NCBI GenBank assembly: GCA_046729855.1
Contig: JBKPHM010000152.1
Location: forward strand, 1 to 12,455
DNA length: 12,455 nucleotides
Source of the DNA: DATHSY01 sp046729855
GTDB lineage: Bacteria > Actinomycetota > UBA4738 > HRBIN12
Direction: 5' to 3'
Position numbers and translations under genes: made by a program. The number at the start of each line of letters is the position of its first letter. Position 1 is the stretch's first letter. The notes beneath the pieces were generated by a model. It saw only the letters and a program-made list of their open reading frames with translations. It was not told where the DNA came from and did not search any database. Of the stretch, positions 1 to 6,765 are shown piece by piece.

Positions 1-59
1 GTTGCCGGCGGGGGGGGGGACCCCCGGGGCCCCGTTTTTTCTACCCGCCGGGGGCCTGT
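1..59. other. Low-complexity, probably unreliable contig end
   Basis: This stretch is dominated by homopolymer runs: nine G, five C, four G, four C, six T, then short C and G runs. The frame of the following gene stays open through it to the window edge, but the residues it would encode (Gly, Pro and Phe runs) do not resemble the beta-propeller protein that follows. It most likely reflects poor base calling or consensus at an assembly end rather than biology. No regulatory motif is visible. Confidence 0.6.
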
Positions 60-2168
60 TTGGGTATGGTTGCGAGCGCCCTCGACTCGGGAACCCACGC
101 GATCTGGGTCGGCACCGGTGAGAACAACACGGCGTTCGAGAACCACAAGGGCGTGGGCGTGTTCCGTTCGACGGACCAGGGCGCGTCCTGGACGCAGATC
201 GGGCCAAACGTCACGAACAGCACGATCGGGGACCTCGAGTTCGACGGCAATGGACGCGTCTACGTCGCGACGAGCCGCGGCCTCTTCAGACGTTCGACGT
301 CGGCCGACGCTGCCACCGACTGGGACAAGGAGTTCGACGCGACGACGTTCGGCTACCCCCAGATCCCGTACGGGCTCTCGTTCGTGAACGACGTCGAGGT
401 GATGCCCGAGACGGCCGGTCAGTTGGTCGTCGCGAACATGGCGTGGCGCTCGGGCGCCCCATACGACGGCCTGTACGTCTCCCGCGACGGCGGCCAGAAC
501 TGGTCCCGGGCGAAGCTCCGCGGTGCGATCAACCCGAGAGAAGTCGGGACGATGAGCCTCGACTACGCCTCGGACGGCCGGCTCTATGCGGTCGTCGAGT
601 CGACGTTCCTGATCAACCACCCACAGATCCAGACTGGCAACACGGTGCTCGATGGGGTCTACGTCGCGCCGACGGGCAACCCGGACGGTCCGTGGGCCCT
701 GATCGCCAACTACCGGAAGCTGCAGCGGTCCGGCTCGGCGCTGCAGTTCATCGGCTATGCGCCGGGCGTGCAGGCCTGGTACAACCAGTTCCTCGGGGTC
801 GATCCTGACGACCCGAACCACGTCTACTTGGGCCTCGAGGAGGTCTTCGAGACACGGAACGGCGGGACGACGTGGCGAGCGATCGGCCCGTACTGGAACT
901 TCGGGCTCCCCTGTTCGAGCGGCGGACTCGACGCCTGCCCCGAGACGACGCACCCCGACCAGCACGTCGTCGCGTTCGGCGGGGGCCGGGTCTGGGTCGG
1001 CAACGACGGCGGGGTCTACAACCGGCCGCTCGACCAACCGATGGCCACCCCGGAGGGCTGGCGGAACCTGAACGCGACGCTCCGGACGCTCCAGTACTAC
1101 GGCGCCGGGGTGGGATTGGCGCCCGCAGATCCGGCGAACCCGGACATCGGGGAAGGCCCGATGGTCTGGGGCGGGATGCAAGACAACGGCGTCTCGCTCC
1201 TGGCCCCCGGGCTCCCGGAGATGGTCAGCCCCTTCGGCGGCGACGGCGGCGCCCAGCTCGTCGAGCCCAACAACGGCGACCGGGCGATCTCCGAGTACGT
1301 CGGGCTCGACATGTGGAAGACGACGAGAGGCGGCTACGCGCCCGCCGACACGCCAAGCGGCCTCAGCTCGATCAACGCGTGGGAGGAGATCACGCCCGCG
1401 TGCGGCGCGTTCACATACACGCCGGATCCCTGCGATCCGCTCCCGCGGTTCATCGCCCCGTTCACCTGGGACGACGCCGACACGGACCACTGGGTGGCCG
1501 GCGGTCAGTACGTGTGGGACAACGGCGGGGAAGGCTGGGACACCAGCTGCTCGTCGACGTCCTGCGACTGGATGCAGGTACACGACACCGGCGCCGGCCA
1601 CAGCGTGACGGCGCTCAGCGTGAGCGGCGACACCATCTACGCGGGCTGGTGCGCGCCCGGGTCCGGGTGCAACCCCGCCACCTCCAGCACGACGGGGGAA
1701 GGGTTCGATTCCGGGATCGACACGAACGTCGGCGGCACGTGGCATCAGGTGACGGACGTTGACGGCGTGCTGCCGAACCGGTACGTGAGCGCCGTCGTCG
1801 TCGACCCCACGGACGCCGAGGGCGACCACGTCTACGCGGCGTTCGGTGGGTTCTCCCGCCGATGGATCGACAGCGCTGGCGTGGGCCACGTGTTCGAGTC
1901 CATCGACGGCGGCGGGCACTGGACGGACATCAGCGGCGACCTGCCCGACGCGCCGGCCCGGGACCTGATCCTGACCGGCGACGGCGACCTGGTCCTCGCG
2001 ACCGACGTCGGCGTCTTCACGGCCGCGGCCGCTGCTGACGAGTCGTGGTCTGCGCTCGGCGGGAACCTGCCGCACGTGGTGATCGATGACCTGTCGCTGT
2101 ACCCCGGCGGGGGTCAGGTGCTCGCGGCGACGCACGGACGTGGGCTTTGGAGGATCGCGACGCCGTAG
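60..2168 (+). CDS. BNR/Asp-box beta-propeller protein (sialidase/xyloglucanase-like fold), 5'-truncated
   Basis: At least 702 residues survive. The first in-frame start is TTG at 60 and the next is ATG at 66, but the frame is open to the edge and the protein begins inside a conserved propeller block (IWVGTGENN near residue 15), so the true N-terminus, probably with a signal peptide, is missing. Asp-box-like hairpins of the S-x-D-x-G-x-x-W type lie near residues 37-44 (STDQGASW), 141-148 (SRDGGQNW) and 614-621 (SIDGGGHW); a degenerate one is at 265-272 (TRNGGTTW). Other typical segments are HPDQHVVAF (298-306), GGMQDNG (371-377) and the closing ATHGRGLWRI strand. These define a multi-bladed WD40/YVTN/BNR propeller of the family often labelled glycosyl hydrolase or exo-alpha-sialidase. 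Substrate and catalytic activity cannot be assigned; many relatives are extracellular, with Cys pairs such as those near 496-502. It is convergent with the next gene. Confidence 0.85.
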   Translation: MGMVASALDSGTHAIWVGTGENNTAFENHKGVGVFRSTDQGASWTQIGPNVTNSTIGDLEFDGNGRVYVATSRGLFRRSTSADAATDWDKEFDATTFGYPQIPYGLSFVNDVEVMPETAGQLVVANMAWRSGAPYDGLYVSRDGGQNWSRAKLRGAINPREVGTMSLDYASDGRLYAVVESTFLINHPQIQTGNTVLDGVYVAPTGNPDGPWALIANYRKLQRSGSALQFIGYAPGVQAWYNQFLGVDPDDPNHVYLGLEEVFETRNGGTTWRAIGPYWNFGLPCSSGGLDACPETTHPDQHVVAFGGGRVWVGNDGGVYNRPLDQPMATPEGWRNLNATLRTLQYYGAGVGLAPADPANPDIGEGPMVWGGMQDNGVSLLAPGLPEMVSPFGGDGGAQLVEPNNGDRAISEYVGLDMWKTTRGGYAPADTPSGLSSINAWEEITPACGAFTYTPDPCDPLPRFIAPFTWDDADTDHWVAGGQYVWDNGGEGWDTSCSSTSCDWMQVHDTGAGHSVTALSVSGDTIYAGWCAPGSGCNPATSSTTGEGFDSGIDTNVGGTWHQVTDVDGVLPNRYVSAVVVDPTDAEGDHVYAAFGGFSRRWIDSAGVGHVFESIDGGGHWTDISGDLPDAPARDLILTGDGDLVLATDVGVFTAAAAADESWSALGGNLPHVVIDDLSLYPGGGQVLAATHGRGLWRIATP

Positions 2169-2188
2169 GCGCTCGATCCGGACGCGAA

Positions 2189-2214
2189 GGGCCCCGGCGC
2201 CGCCGTCGGGGCCC
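2189..2214. terminator. Putative bidirectional hairpin terminator
   Basis: A perfect 8-bp inverted repeat (GGGCCCCG at 2189-2196, CGGGGCCC at 2207-2214) with a 10-nt loop lies in the 67-bp gap between two convergent stop codons. There is no clear T-tract on either side, so intrinsic termination strength is uncertain; position and symmetry are the main support. Confidence 0.55.
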
Positions 2215-2235
2215 CTCACGCGTCTAGCTCGTTCG

Positions 2236-3588
2236 TCAGGCCTCGGCCGGCACGATCCTTAGGACGACGCCGGTGTCTCCGAACGGGGTCCCCGTCGTGT
2301 TCCCCATCACGTAGAGCTCTCCCCCGGCGTCCTGGCCGAATCCGTCGAGCTTCAGACCGAGCGCATCTTGCCCGACGAGACGGAACTCACGGATCCGACC
2401 CGCAGCGCTCAGGAAGAACAGGCGTCCGAACTCCGTGAAGCTGCGGGCGAAGTCACCGAACACGTACCGTCCGCGCAGCCCCGGGATCGCGTCACCGCGG
2501 TACACGAATCCACCGACCACCGCGATGCCCTCATCGTGGTCGTACTCGGCAATCGGGTCGATGAGGCCAGCGGGCTCGCCCGGGCTGTGCTGCGTCACGA
2601 AGCCGGGCTCATCGCCATTCGGATCGAACAAGAAGGAGCCCTCCTTGACGCGCCAGCCGAAGTTGCCGCCCGCGGTGACCACGTCGACCTCTTCGATGTC
2701 GTTCTGTCCGACATCAGCGACGAGGAGCGATCCGGTCGCGGAGTCGAACGAGAACCGGAACGGGTTCCGAAAGCCGTAAGCCCAGATCTCGGGGACTAAG
2801 GCGGAATCGTCAACGAACGGGTTGTCGTCGGGGATCCCATATCGGCCGTTGGCCGAGTTGGATCCCGCAGGGTCGATGCGGAGGATCTTGCCCAGCACGT
2901 TGCCCCGATCCTGGGCGTTGCCCTCGGGGCTGTGGCCGACTCCCTGGTCGTCCTCGTTCCCGCCGTCACCGACGGCGATGTAGAGGAATCCGTCGGGCCC
3001 GAAGTTGAGGGCGCCGGCGTTGTGGTTGAACTGAGGCTCGTCGATCCGCATGAGCTCGCGTCGAGTGCTCGGATCGACGACCGAATCAGGGTCGGCCGGA
3101 TCGGGAACGGTCCACTCGGCGACGACGCTCTGGTGGTTGGCGGTCGTCCCGGGCGGCATCGTCGAGAAGTCGGCGGCGCCGTCGACGGGCTCGGAGGTGT
3201 ACGTGTAGAGGAGGCCGTTGCTCGCGTAGTCCGGATGGAAGGCCAGGCCCAGGAACCCTCGCTCATCGAAGGTGCCGGGCCCGAACGCCCCGAGTGGAAC
3301 GAGCCGGTTCGAGACGTCGAGGAACACGCTCCTCTCACCAGATGCGAGCGACACCGCCCACAAGATCCCCGGCTGGTCGACGACGAACAGGCGTTCGGCG
3401 GCGCCAGGCGCGGCGATCCCCCAGTTCGGAGCCGTCAGCCCGGCAGTCACGAGCTCCAGCCTGATCGGAACGCCGCCCGCCTTGATCGAGGCCGGGATCG
3501 GATCGTCAAGTGGCTGCGCTGCAACGGGAGTGGCCGCTATGACCAATACGAGCACGCCGGACGCGACAACGGATGATCTTAGTTTCAT
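2236..3588 (-). CDS. Secreted PQQ-dependent sugar dehydrogenase (glucose/sorbosone dehydrogenase family)
   Basis: A 450-residue protein that should oxidise aldose sugars outside the membrane using bound pyrroloquinoline quinone. Residues 1-24 form a signal peptide (basic MKLR, hydrophobic VLVLVIAAT, AA before the cleavage site). The remainder is a six-bladed GSDH propeller. Hallmarks are GFLGLAFHPDY (111-121), HNAGALNFGPDGFLYIAVGDGG (189-210, with His189 matching the catalytic His of soluble glucose dehydrogenase), RGNVLGKILRIDP (228-240), IWAYGFRNPFRFSFD (268-282, Arg274-Asn275 at the PQQ site), DVGQNDIEEVDVV (292-304) and YVFGDF (375-380). The start was set at ATG 3588 because a strong GGGAGGA site precedes it by 5 nt and the signal peptide begins there; the frame stays open 82 codons further upstream, but that part looks non-coding. 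The 264-bp gap to the MarR stop shows no convincing promoter. Sugar specificity is unknown. Confidence 0.9.
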   Translation of the reverse strand: MKLRSSVVASGVLVLVIAATPVAAQPLDDPIPASIKAGGVPIRLELVTAGLTAPNWGIAAPGAAERLFVVDQPGILWAVSLASGERSVFLDVSNRLVPLGAFGPGTFDERGFLGLAFHPDYASNGLLYTYTSEPVDGAADFSTMPPGTTANHQSVVAEWTVPDPADPDSVVDPSTRRELMRIDEPQFNHNAGALNFGPDGFLYIAVGDGGNEDDQGVGHSPEGNAQDRGNVLGKILRIDPAGSNSANGRYGIPDDNPFVDDSALVPEIWAYGFRNPFRFSFDSATGSLLVADVGQNDIEEVDVVTAGGNFGWRVKEGSFLFDPNGDEPGFVTQHSPGEPAGLIDPIAEYDHDEGIAVVGGFVYRGDAIPGLRGRYVFGDFARSFTEFGRLFFLSAAGRIREFRLVGQDALGLKLDGFGQDAGGELYVMGNTTGTPFGDTGVVLRIVPAEA

Positions 3589-3593
3589 CGATG

Positions 3594-3600
3594 TCCTCCC
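3594..3600 (-). promoter_or_regulatory. Ribosome binding site fixing the dehydrogenase start
   Basis: On the minus strand GGGAGGA ends 5 nt before ATG 3588. It selects this start over an alternative GTG at 3834 that would add 82 residues ahead of the signal peptide. Confidence 0.75.
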
Positions 3601-3852
3601 CTCGAGCGACGGAGCTGGATGAGCCGAGCCAGCCGTCACCTCCCACGCGTCGGCCCCCGATCGTCGACGGAAGGCGTACGGGCCGCGGGCCGGCCGAGAT
3701 TGCCGAACGGAACCCCAGGGACGGCCCGACCGGACCGGCGCCGAGGTCGTCTCGAACGACGGGCACATGTGCAGACGCTCAACCAGCTTCTGGCTCAGAT
3801 GGACAAGGTCGGCCCGGGCGATGTGCGCCGCCACTCGAACGCGAGATCCGTT

Positions 3853-4365
3853 TCAGTCGATCGGAACACGGCTCGCCATCGCCCGCACAACCCGGTCCAG
3901 AACGGCGTTGGCGGCCTCGAGATCCGCCTCTCCAATCTCGGCGCCAAGCCCGTCGGCCCACGCTCGCTGCTCCCGCCGGATCCGGCGGAGGGCCGAGAGT
4001 CCACGCTGCGTGATCCGCAGGAGCTTCGAGCGTCGGTGGCCGGGGTTGTCCTCGTAGATCGCGAACCCCTCCTCGACGAGCACGTCGGCCACGCGCTGCA
4101 CGCTCTGACGGGACAGCCACCAGGCGCGAGCGACCTGCGGCACCGTCCGAGGCGCGGCTTGGATCGCCGCGAGCACCCTCCAGCGAGCGCTGGTCTGACC
4201 TGCGGGCTCCGCCATCCGATCCCCGGCCGCCGTGAGGAGCCCGTTCAGCCGGAAGACGTGCACTACCAGTCCGCTGACGGCATCGCCGGCCGGCGTTCTG
4301 GTGGGTTCACCCCGCGTCGCGGACTTGACAGCATCCTGTCGTTTGGTAGGCTTTGAGATCGACAT
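3853..4365 (-). CDS. MarR-family winged-helix transcriptional regulator
   Basis: A 170-residue MarR-type dimeric DNA-binding protein. After a basic, probably disordered N-terminus (1-27), a dimerisation helix (28-50) leads to SARWRVLAAI (59-68). The winged helix follows: TVPQVARAWWLSRQSVQRVADVLVEEG (74-100, recognition helix about 85-96), the wing YEDNPGHRRSKLLRITQRG (104-122), with the family's D-x-x-x-HRRSK signature, and a C-terminal dimerisation helix. Its neighbour across a 55-bp gap is a divergent epoxide hydrolase operon, and two matching inverted repeats lie at the start of this gene, so it is most likely a local, autoregulating repressor released by a lipophilic ligand. ATG 4365 is the only usable start before the first helix; no Shine-Dalgarno precedes it, so the mRNA may be leaderless. 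Ligand unknown. Confidence 0.88.
   Translation of the reverse strand: MSISKPTKRQDAVKSATRGEPTRTPAGDAVSGLVVHVFRLNGLLTAAGDRMAEPAGQTSARWRVLAAIQAAPRTVPQVARAWWLSRQSVQRVADVLVEEGFAIYEDNPGHRRSKLLRITQRGLSALRRIRREQRAWADGLGAEIGEADLEAANAVLDRVVRAMASRVPID
4325..4352 (+). promoter_or_regulatory. Promoter for the epoxide hydrolase operon (-35 TTGACA, -10 TAGGCT)
   Basis: A consensus -35 TTGACA (4325-4330) is followed after 16 bp by TAGGCT (4347-4352), which keeps the three most conserved -10 positions (T1, A2, T6), common in high-GC bacteria. Transcription would start around 4358-4362, giving a leader of about 60 nt before ATG 4421. The element lies inside the first codons of the divergent MarR gene and is flanked by two inverted repeats. 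Confidence 0.55.
4327..4340. promoter_or_regulatory. Putative MarR operator 1 (GACAG-N4-CTGTC)
   Basis: A perfect 5-bp inverted repeat with a 4-bp spacer, overlapping the -35 and the spacer of the + strand promoter. It has the same half-site and spacing as the longer palindrome centred 39 bp downstream. Protein bound here would block RNA polymerase. Confidence 0.6.
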
Positions 4366-4383
4366 GACAGCAGTCTGTCATGT
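4362..4383. promoter_or_regulatory. Putative MarR operator 2 (ACATGACAG-N4-CTGTCATGT)
   Basis: A perfect 9-bp inverted repeat around a CAGT spacer, 22 bp in all, in the size range of MarR-family operators. It sits immediately downstream of the -10 of the epoxide hydrolase promoter and also covers the ATG of the MarR gene, so one bound dimer could repress both directions. Confidence 0.68.
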
Positions 4384-4404
4384 GGCAGAACCGCCGTCAC
4401 ACAT

Positions 4405-4414
4405 GAGGGAGGGG
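4405..4414 (+). promoter_or_regulatory. Ribosome binding site of the first epoxide hydrolase
   Basis: The purine run GAGGGAGGGG ends 6 nt before ATG 4421. It supports this start over upstream in-frame starts at 4232 and elsewhere, which would overlap the MarR gene and the promoter. Confidence 0.75.
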
Positions 4415-4420
4415 AAGACG

Positions 4421-5518
4421 ATGAGTGAGGCCGAGATCCATCCATTCCGGATAGACGTCCCGCAGGCGGACCTCGACGACCTGCAGGCCCGACTCGCCGC
4501 GACCCGGTTCACCGACGCGATCGCGGGCAGTGGCTCCGACTACGGGGTGAGCGTCGAACGCGTCAAGCGGCTCGCGGAGCGGTGGCGCATCGGCTACGAC
4601 TGGCGCGCGTGGGAGGGAACGCTCAACGCCCACCCACAATTCACCACGCGGATCGACGGGCAGAACGTCCATTTCATCCACGTCCGTTCGGCTAAGGAGG
4701 ACGCGCTCGCGCTTATCCTCACCCACGGCTGGCCGGGCTCCGTCGTCGAGTACCTGCGTGCCATCGGGCCGATGTCCCGGGAGTTCCACCTTGTGATCCC
4801 GTCGCTGCCCGGCTACGGGTTCTCGGGGCCGACCACCGACCGTGGATGGGACAACCTTCGTATCGCGAAGGCTTGGGTGGAGCTGATGGGGCGTCTGGGC
4901 TACGAGCGGTTCGGCGCAGTCGGCAACGACGCGGGATCGATGATCTCCCCTGAGATCGGAAGGCTCGCTCCCGAGCGCGTCGTCGGTGTGCACGTCACCC
5001 AGCTCTTCTCCTTCCCGACGGGCGACCCGGCCGAATTGGAGGACTTGAGCGACGAGGAGCAGGCTGGCATGGCGGTCCTGAAGTGGTTCTGGGAGGAGAA
5101 GGGCGCCTTCAACGTCCTCCAGTCCCAGCAACCGCAGACCGTCGCTCACGCACTCTCGGACTCTCCGGCGGGGCTGGTCGGCTGGCTCGCCCAGCTCTTT
5201 GACGAGGACCTCGATGACGAGTTCGTCCTGACGAATGCCTCGATCTACTGGTTCACGCGCACGGTGGGTTCGTCGATGCGCCTCTACTACGAGAACGCCA
5301 GGAGCGGTTACCACCCCTCTGAGCCGACCACAGTGCCCATCGCCCTGGCGATGGCCGAAGGCGACTTCAGGTCGATCCGGCGCTTCTGCGAGCGCGATCA
5401 CAAGAACATTGTGTCGTGGAAGCAGCTCGACCCGCCGGCCTCCGGCCACTACACCGCGCACACCGCCACCGATGCGCTGACCGCCGACATCCATGAGTTC
5501 TTCGGAACGCTCGCCTGA
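4421..5518 (+). CDS. Epoxide hydrolase, microsomal (EPHX1)-like, with atypical lid residue
   Basis: A 365-residue alpha/beta-hydrolase with the EHN N-terminal domain (HPFRIDVPQADLDDLQARL, 7-25), of the microsomal/juvenile-hormone epoxide hydrolase type; it should add water to epoxides through an aspartyl ester. Visible active-site elements are the oxyanion motif HGWPGS (102-107), nucleophile Asp170 (GNDAGS), the SIYWFT lid segment with Tyr276, charge-relay Asp315 (AEGD) and catalytic His343 (SGHY). The second lid Tyr expected before the QSxxPQT motif is Phe230 (GAFNVLQ), unlike the paralogue downstream. No signal peptide or N-terminal anchor is present, so it is probably cytosolic. It is the first gene of a two-gene operon, 25 bp ahead of the second, under a promoter with MarR-type operators. 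Substrate unknown; a detoxifying or terpenoid/lipid-epoxide role fits the context. Confidence 0.9.
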   Translation: MSEAEIHPFRIDVPQADLDDLQARLAATRFTDAIAGSGSDYGVSVERVKRLAERWRIGYDWRAWEGTLNAHPQFTTRIDGQNVHFIHVRSAKEDALALILTHGWPGSVVEYLRAIGPMSREFHLVIPSLPGYGFSGPTTDRGWDNLRIAKAWVELMGRLGYERFGAVGNDAGSMISPEIGRLAPERVVGVHVTQLFSFPTGDPAELEDLSDEEQAGMAVLKWFWEEKGAFNVLQSQQPQTVAHALSDSPAGLVGWLAQLFDEDLDDEFVLTNASIYWFTRTVGSSMRLYYENARSGYHPSEPTTVPIALAMAEGDFRSIRRFCERDHKNIVSWKQLDPPASGHYTAHTATDALTADIHEFFGTLA

Positions 5519-5527
5519 GTCGGACCC

Positions 5528-5534
5528 GAGGAGG
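5528..5534 (+). promoter_or_regulatory. Ribosome binding site of the second epoxide hydrolase
   Basis: GAGGAGG lies 9 nt before ATG 5544 in the 25-bp gap after the first hydrolase's stop. It indicates independent but operonic translation and excludes the in-frame start at 5493, which would overlap the preceding gene. Confidence 0.65.
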
Positions 5535-5543
5535 AAGACGACG

Positions 5544-6701
5544 ATGACCCCGGACATCCGCCCGTTCCGCATCGAGATCCGCGAGGCCGATCTAGAGGAT
5601 CTGAGGGATCGGTTGGCGCGCACCCGGTGGCCGGCCGAGCTGCCCGCGCCCGGCTGGAGCCGAGGCGTGCCGGCCGATTACGTGCGCGAGCTCGCCGAGT
5701 ACTGGCGCGTCGGCTTCGATTGGCGCAAGCAGGAGATGGTGCTGAACGAGTTTCCCCAGTTCACCAGCACGATCGACGGTCAGACGATCCACTTCATACA
5801 CGTCCGCTCGCCCGAGCCCGACGCGCTCCCGCTTGTCCTCACGCATGGCTACCCGAGCTCGGTCATCGAGTACCTCGACGTGATCGGGCCGCTCACCGAC
5901 CCGCGCGCCCACGGCGGCGACCCAGCCGACGCATTCCATGTCGTCGTCCCGTCGCTGCCGGGCTTCGGGTTCTCTAGCCCGCTCGCTGAGACGGGATGGG
6001 AGTCGGTTCGGACCGCCAAGGTGTGGATCGAGCTGATGCGCCGCCTCGACTACGATCGCTACGGGGCGCACGGCGCCGACATCGGCGCGGGGATCTCCGG
6101 GGACCTCGGCATCCACGACCCCGACCGGATTGTGGGCGCGCACGTCGCGACCGACCCGAGCGCCCTCGCGCTCCTCGGCGGAATGCTCCCCGACGAGGCG
6201 GACGATATGACCGAGGCCCAGAAGCGGCGGCTCGCGGAGCTCCGCGCGTGGGAGTCAGACGGCCGGGGCTACCTGCAGATCCAGTCCACGCGGCCCCAGA
6301 CCCTCGCGTACGGGCTCTCCGACTCGCCCGTGGCCCAGCTCGCCTGGATCGTGGAGAAGTTCAAGGAGTGGACCAACCCGGCGGCCGAGCTCCCGGAGGA
6401 CGCGGTCGATCGCGACCGGCTCCTCACCACCGTGAGCATCTACTGGTTCACCGGGACGGCGAGCTCCGCTGCAACCTTCATCTACGAGGCCGCCCATGCC
6501 GAGCGGGAGTGGGGTGCCGTGTCCCCCGCCCCGATCGGGATGGCCGTGTTCGCTGCCGACGAGATGATGGGATACATCCTCAACCGGGACGGTCAGATCC
6601 GCCACTGGGCGGAGTTCGAGGCGGGCGGCCACTTCCCGGCCATGGAGGTGCCCTCGCTGCTCGTCGAGGACATCAGGACGTTCTTCCGTGACCTTCGCTG
6701 A
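5544..6701 (+). CDS. Epoxide hydrolase, microsomal (EPHX1)-like, second paralogue
   Basis: A 385-residue protein of the same family and architecture as the gene before it, beginning directly with the EHN domain (RPFRIEIREADLEDLRDRL, 6-24). All expected catalytic positions are present: oxyanion motif HGYPSS (101-106), nucleophile Asp179 (GADIG), lid tyrosines Tyr243 (RGYLQIQS) and Tyr300 (SIYWFTGT), charge-relay Asp339 (FAADE) and His363 (GGHFPAME). It has a longer loop than its neighbour before the central strand (DPRAHGGDPADAF, 119-131) and a different lid tip, so the substrate pocket probably differs. No export signal is visible. The pair looks like an old tandem duplication, since similarity is clear but far from identity, and both copies should share the upstream MarR-controlled promoter. 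Confidence 0.92.
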   Translation: MTPDIRPFRIEIREADLEDLRDRLARTRWPAELPAPGWSRGVPADYVRELAEYWRVGFDWRKQEMVLNEFPQFTSTIDGQTIHFIHVRSPEPDALPLVLTHGYPSSVIEYLDVIGPLTDPRAHGGDPADAFHVVVPSLPGFGFSSPLAETGWESVRTAKVWIELMRRLDYDRYGAHGADIGAGISGDLGIHDPDRIVGAHVATDPSALALLGGMLPDEADDMTEAQKRRLAELRAWESDGRGYLQIQSTRPQTLAYGLSDSPVAQLAWIVEKFKEWTNPAAELPEDAVDRDRLLTTVSIYWFTGTASSAATFIYEAAHAEREWGAVSPAPIGMAVFAADEMMGYILNRDGQIRHWAEFEAGGHFPAMEVPSLLVEDIRTFFRDLR

Positions 6702-6728
6702 CGGCCGACGATGCGCGAACGGGGCAGC

Positions 6729-6765
6729 TGACGTGCGCGCTATGGCCGGAGAGGCCGCAACGTCA
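6729..6765. terminator. Weak inverted repeat between convergent genes
   Basis: TGACGT (6729-6734) and ACGTCA (6760-6765) are complementary and enclose a GGCC-N5-GGCC mini-hairpin. The structure lies between the epoxide hydrolase stop and the alpha-galactosidase stop. No U-tract follows, so a terminator role is only suggested by position. Confidence 0.25.

Noticed and set aside
872..1762. A 296-codon open frame on the + strand inside the beta-propeller gene.
   Set aside because: It is extremely Arg/Pro/Gly-rich, the usual out-of-frame shadow in high-GC DNA, while the overlapping frame shows clear Asp-box repeats.
2368..3576. Several + strand open frames opposite the dehydrogenase gene.
   Set aside because: They mirror the codon pattern of the real gene, have no domain signature and no ribosome binding sites.
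3589..3834. An 82-residue N-terminal extension of the dehydrogenase, starting at GTG 3834, including a helix-like piece (ADLVHLSQKLVERLHMC).
   Set aside because: It would precede a good signal peptide and a strong ribosome binding site at 3594-3600; the extension is otherwise Arg/Ser/Pro-rich and unlike the family. I treat the 264-bp gap as non-coding, with no clear promoter seen.
4232..4420. An upstream start of the first epoxide hydrolase at 4232.
   Set aside because: It would run antisense through the MarR gene and across the promoter and operators; the ATG at 4421 has a strong ribosome binding site and begins the EHN domain correctly.
4397..5623. A 408-codon minus-strand frame opposite the first epoxide hydrolase.
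   Set aside because: It is the antisense shadow of a gene with intact catalytic motifs and has no recognisable domain.
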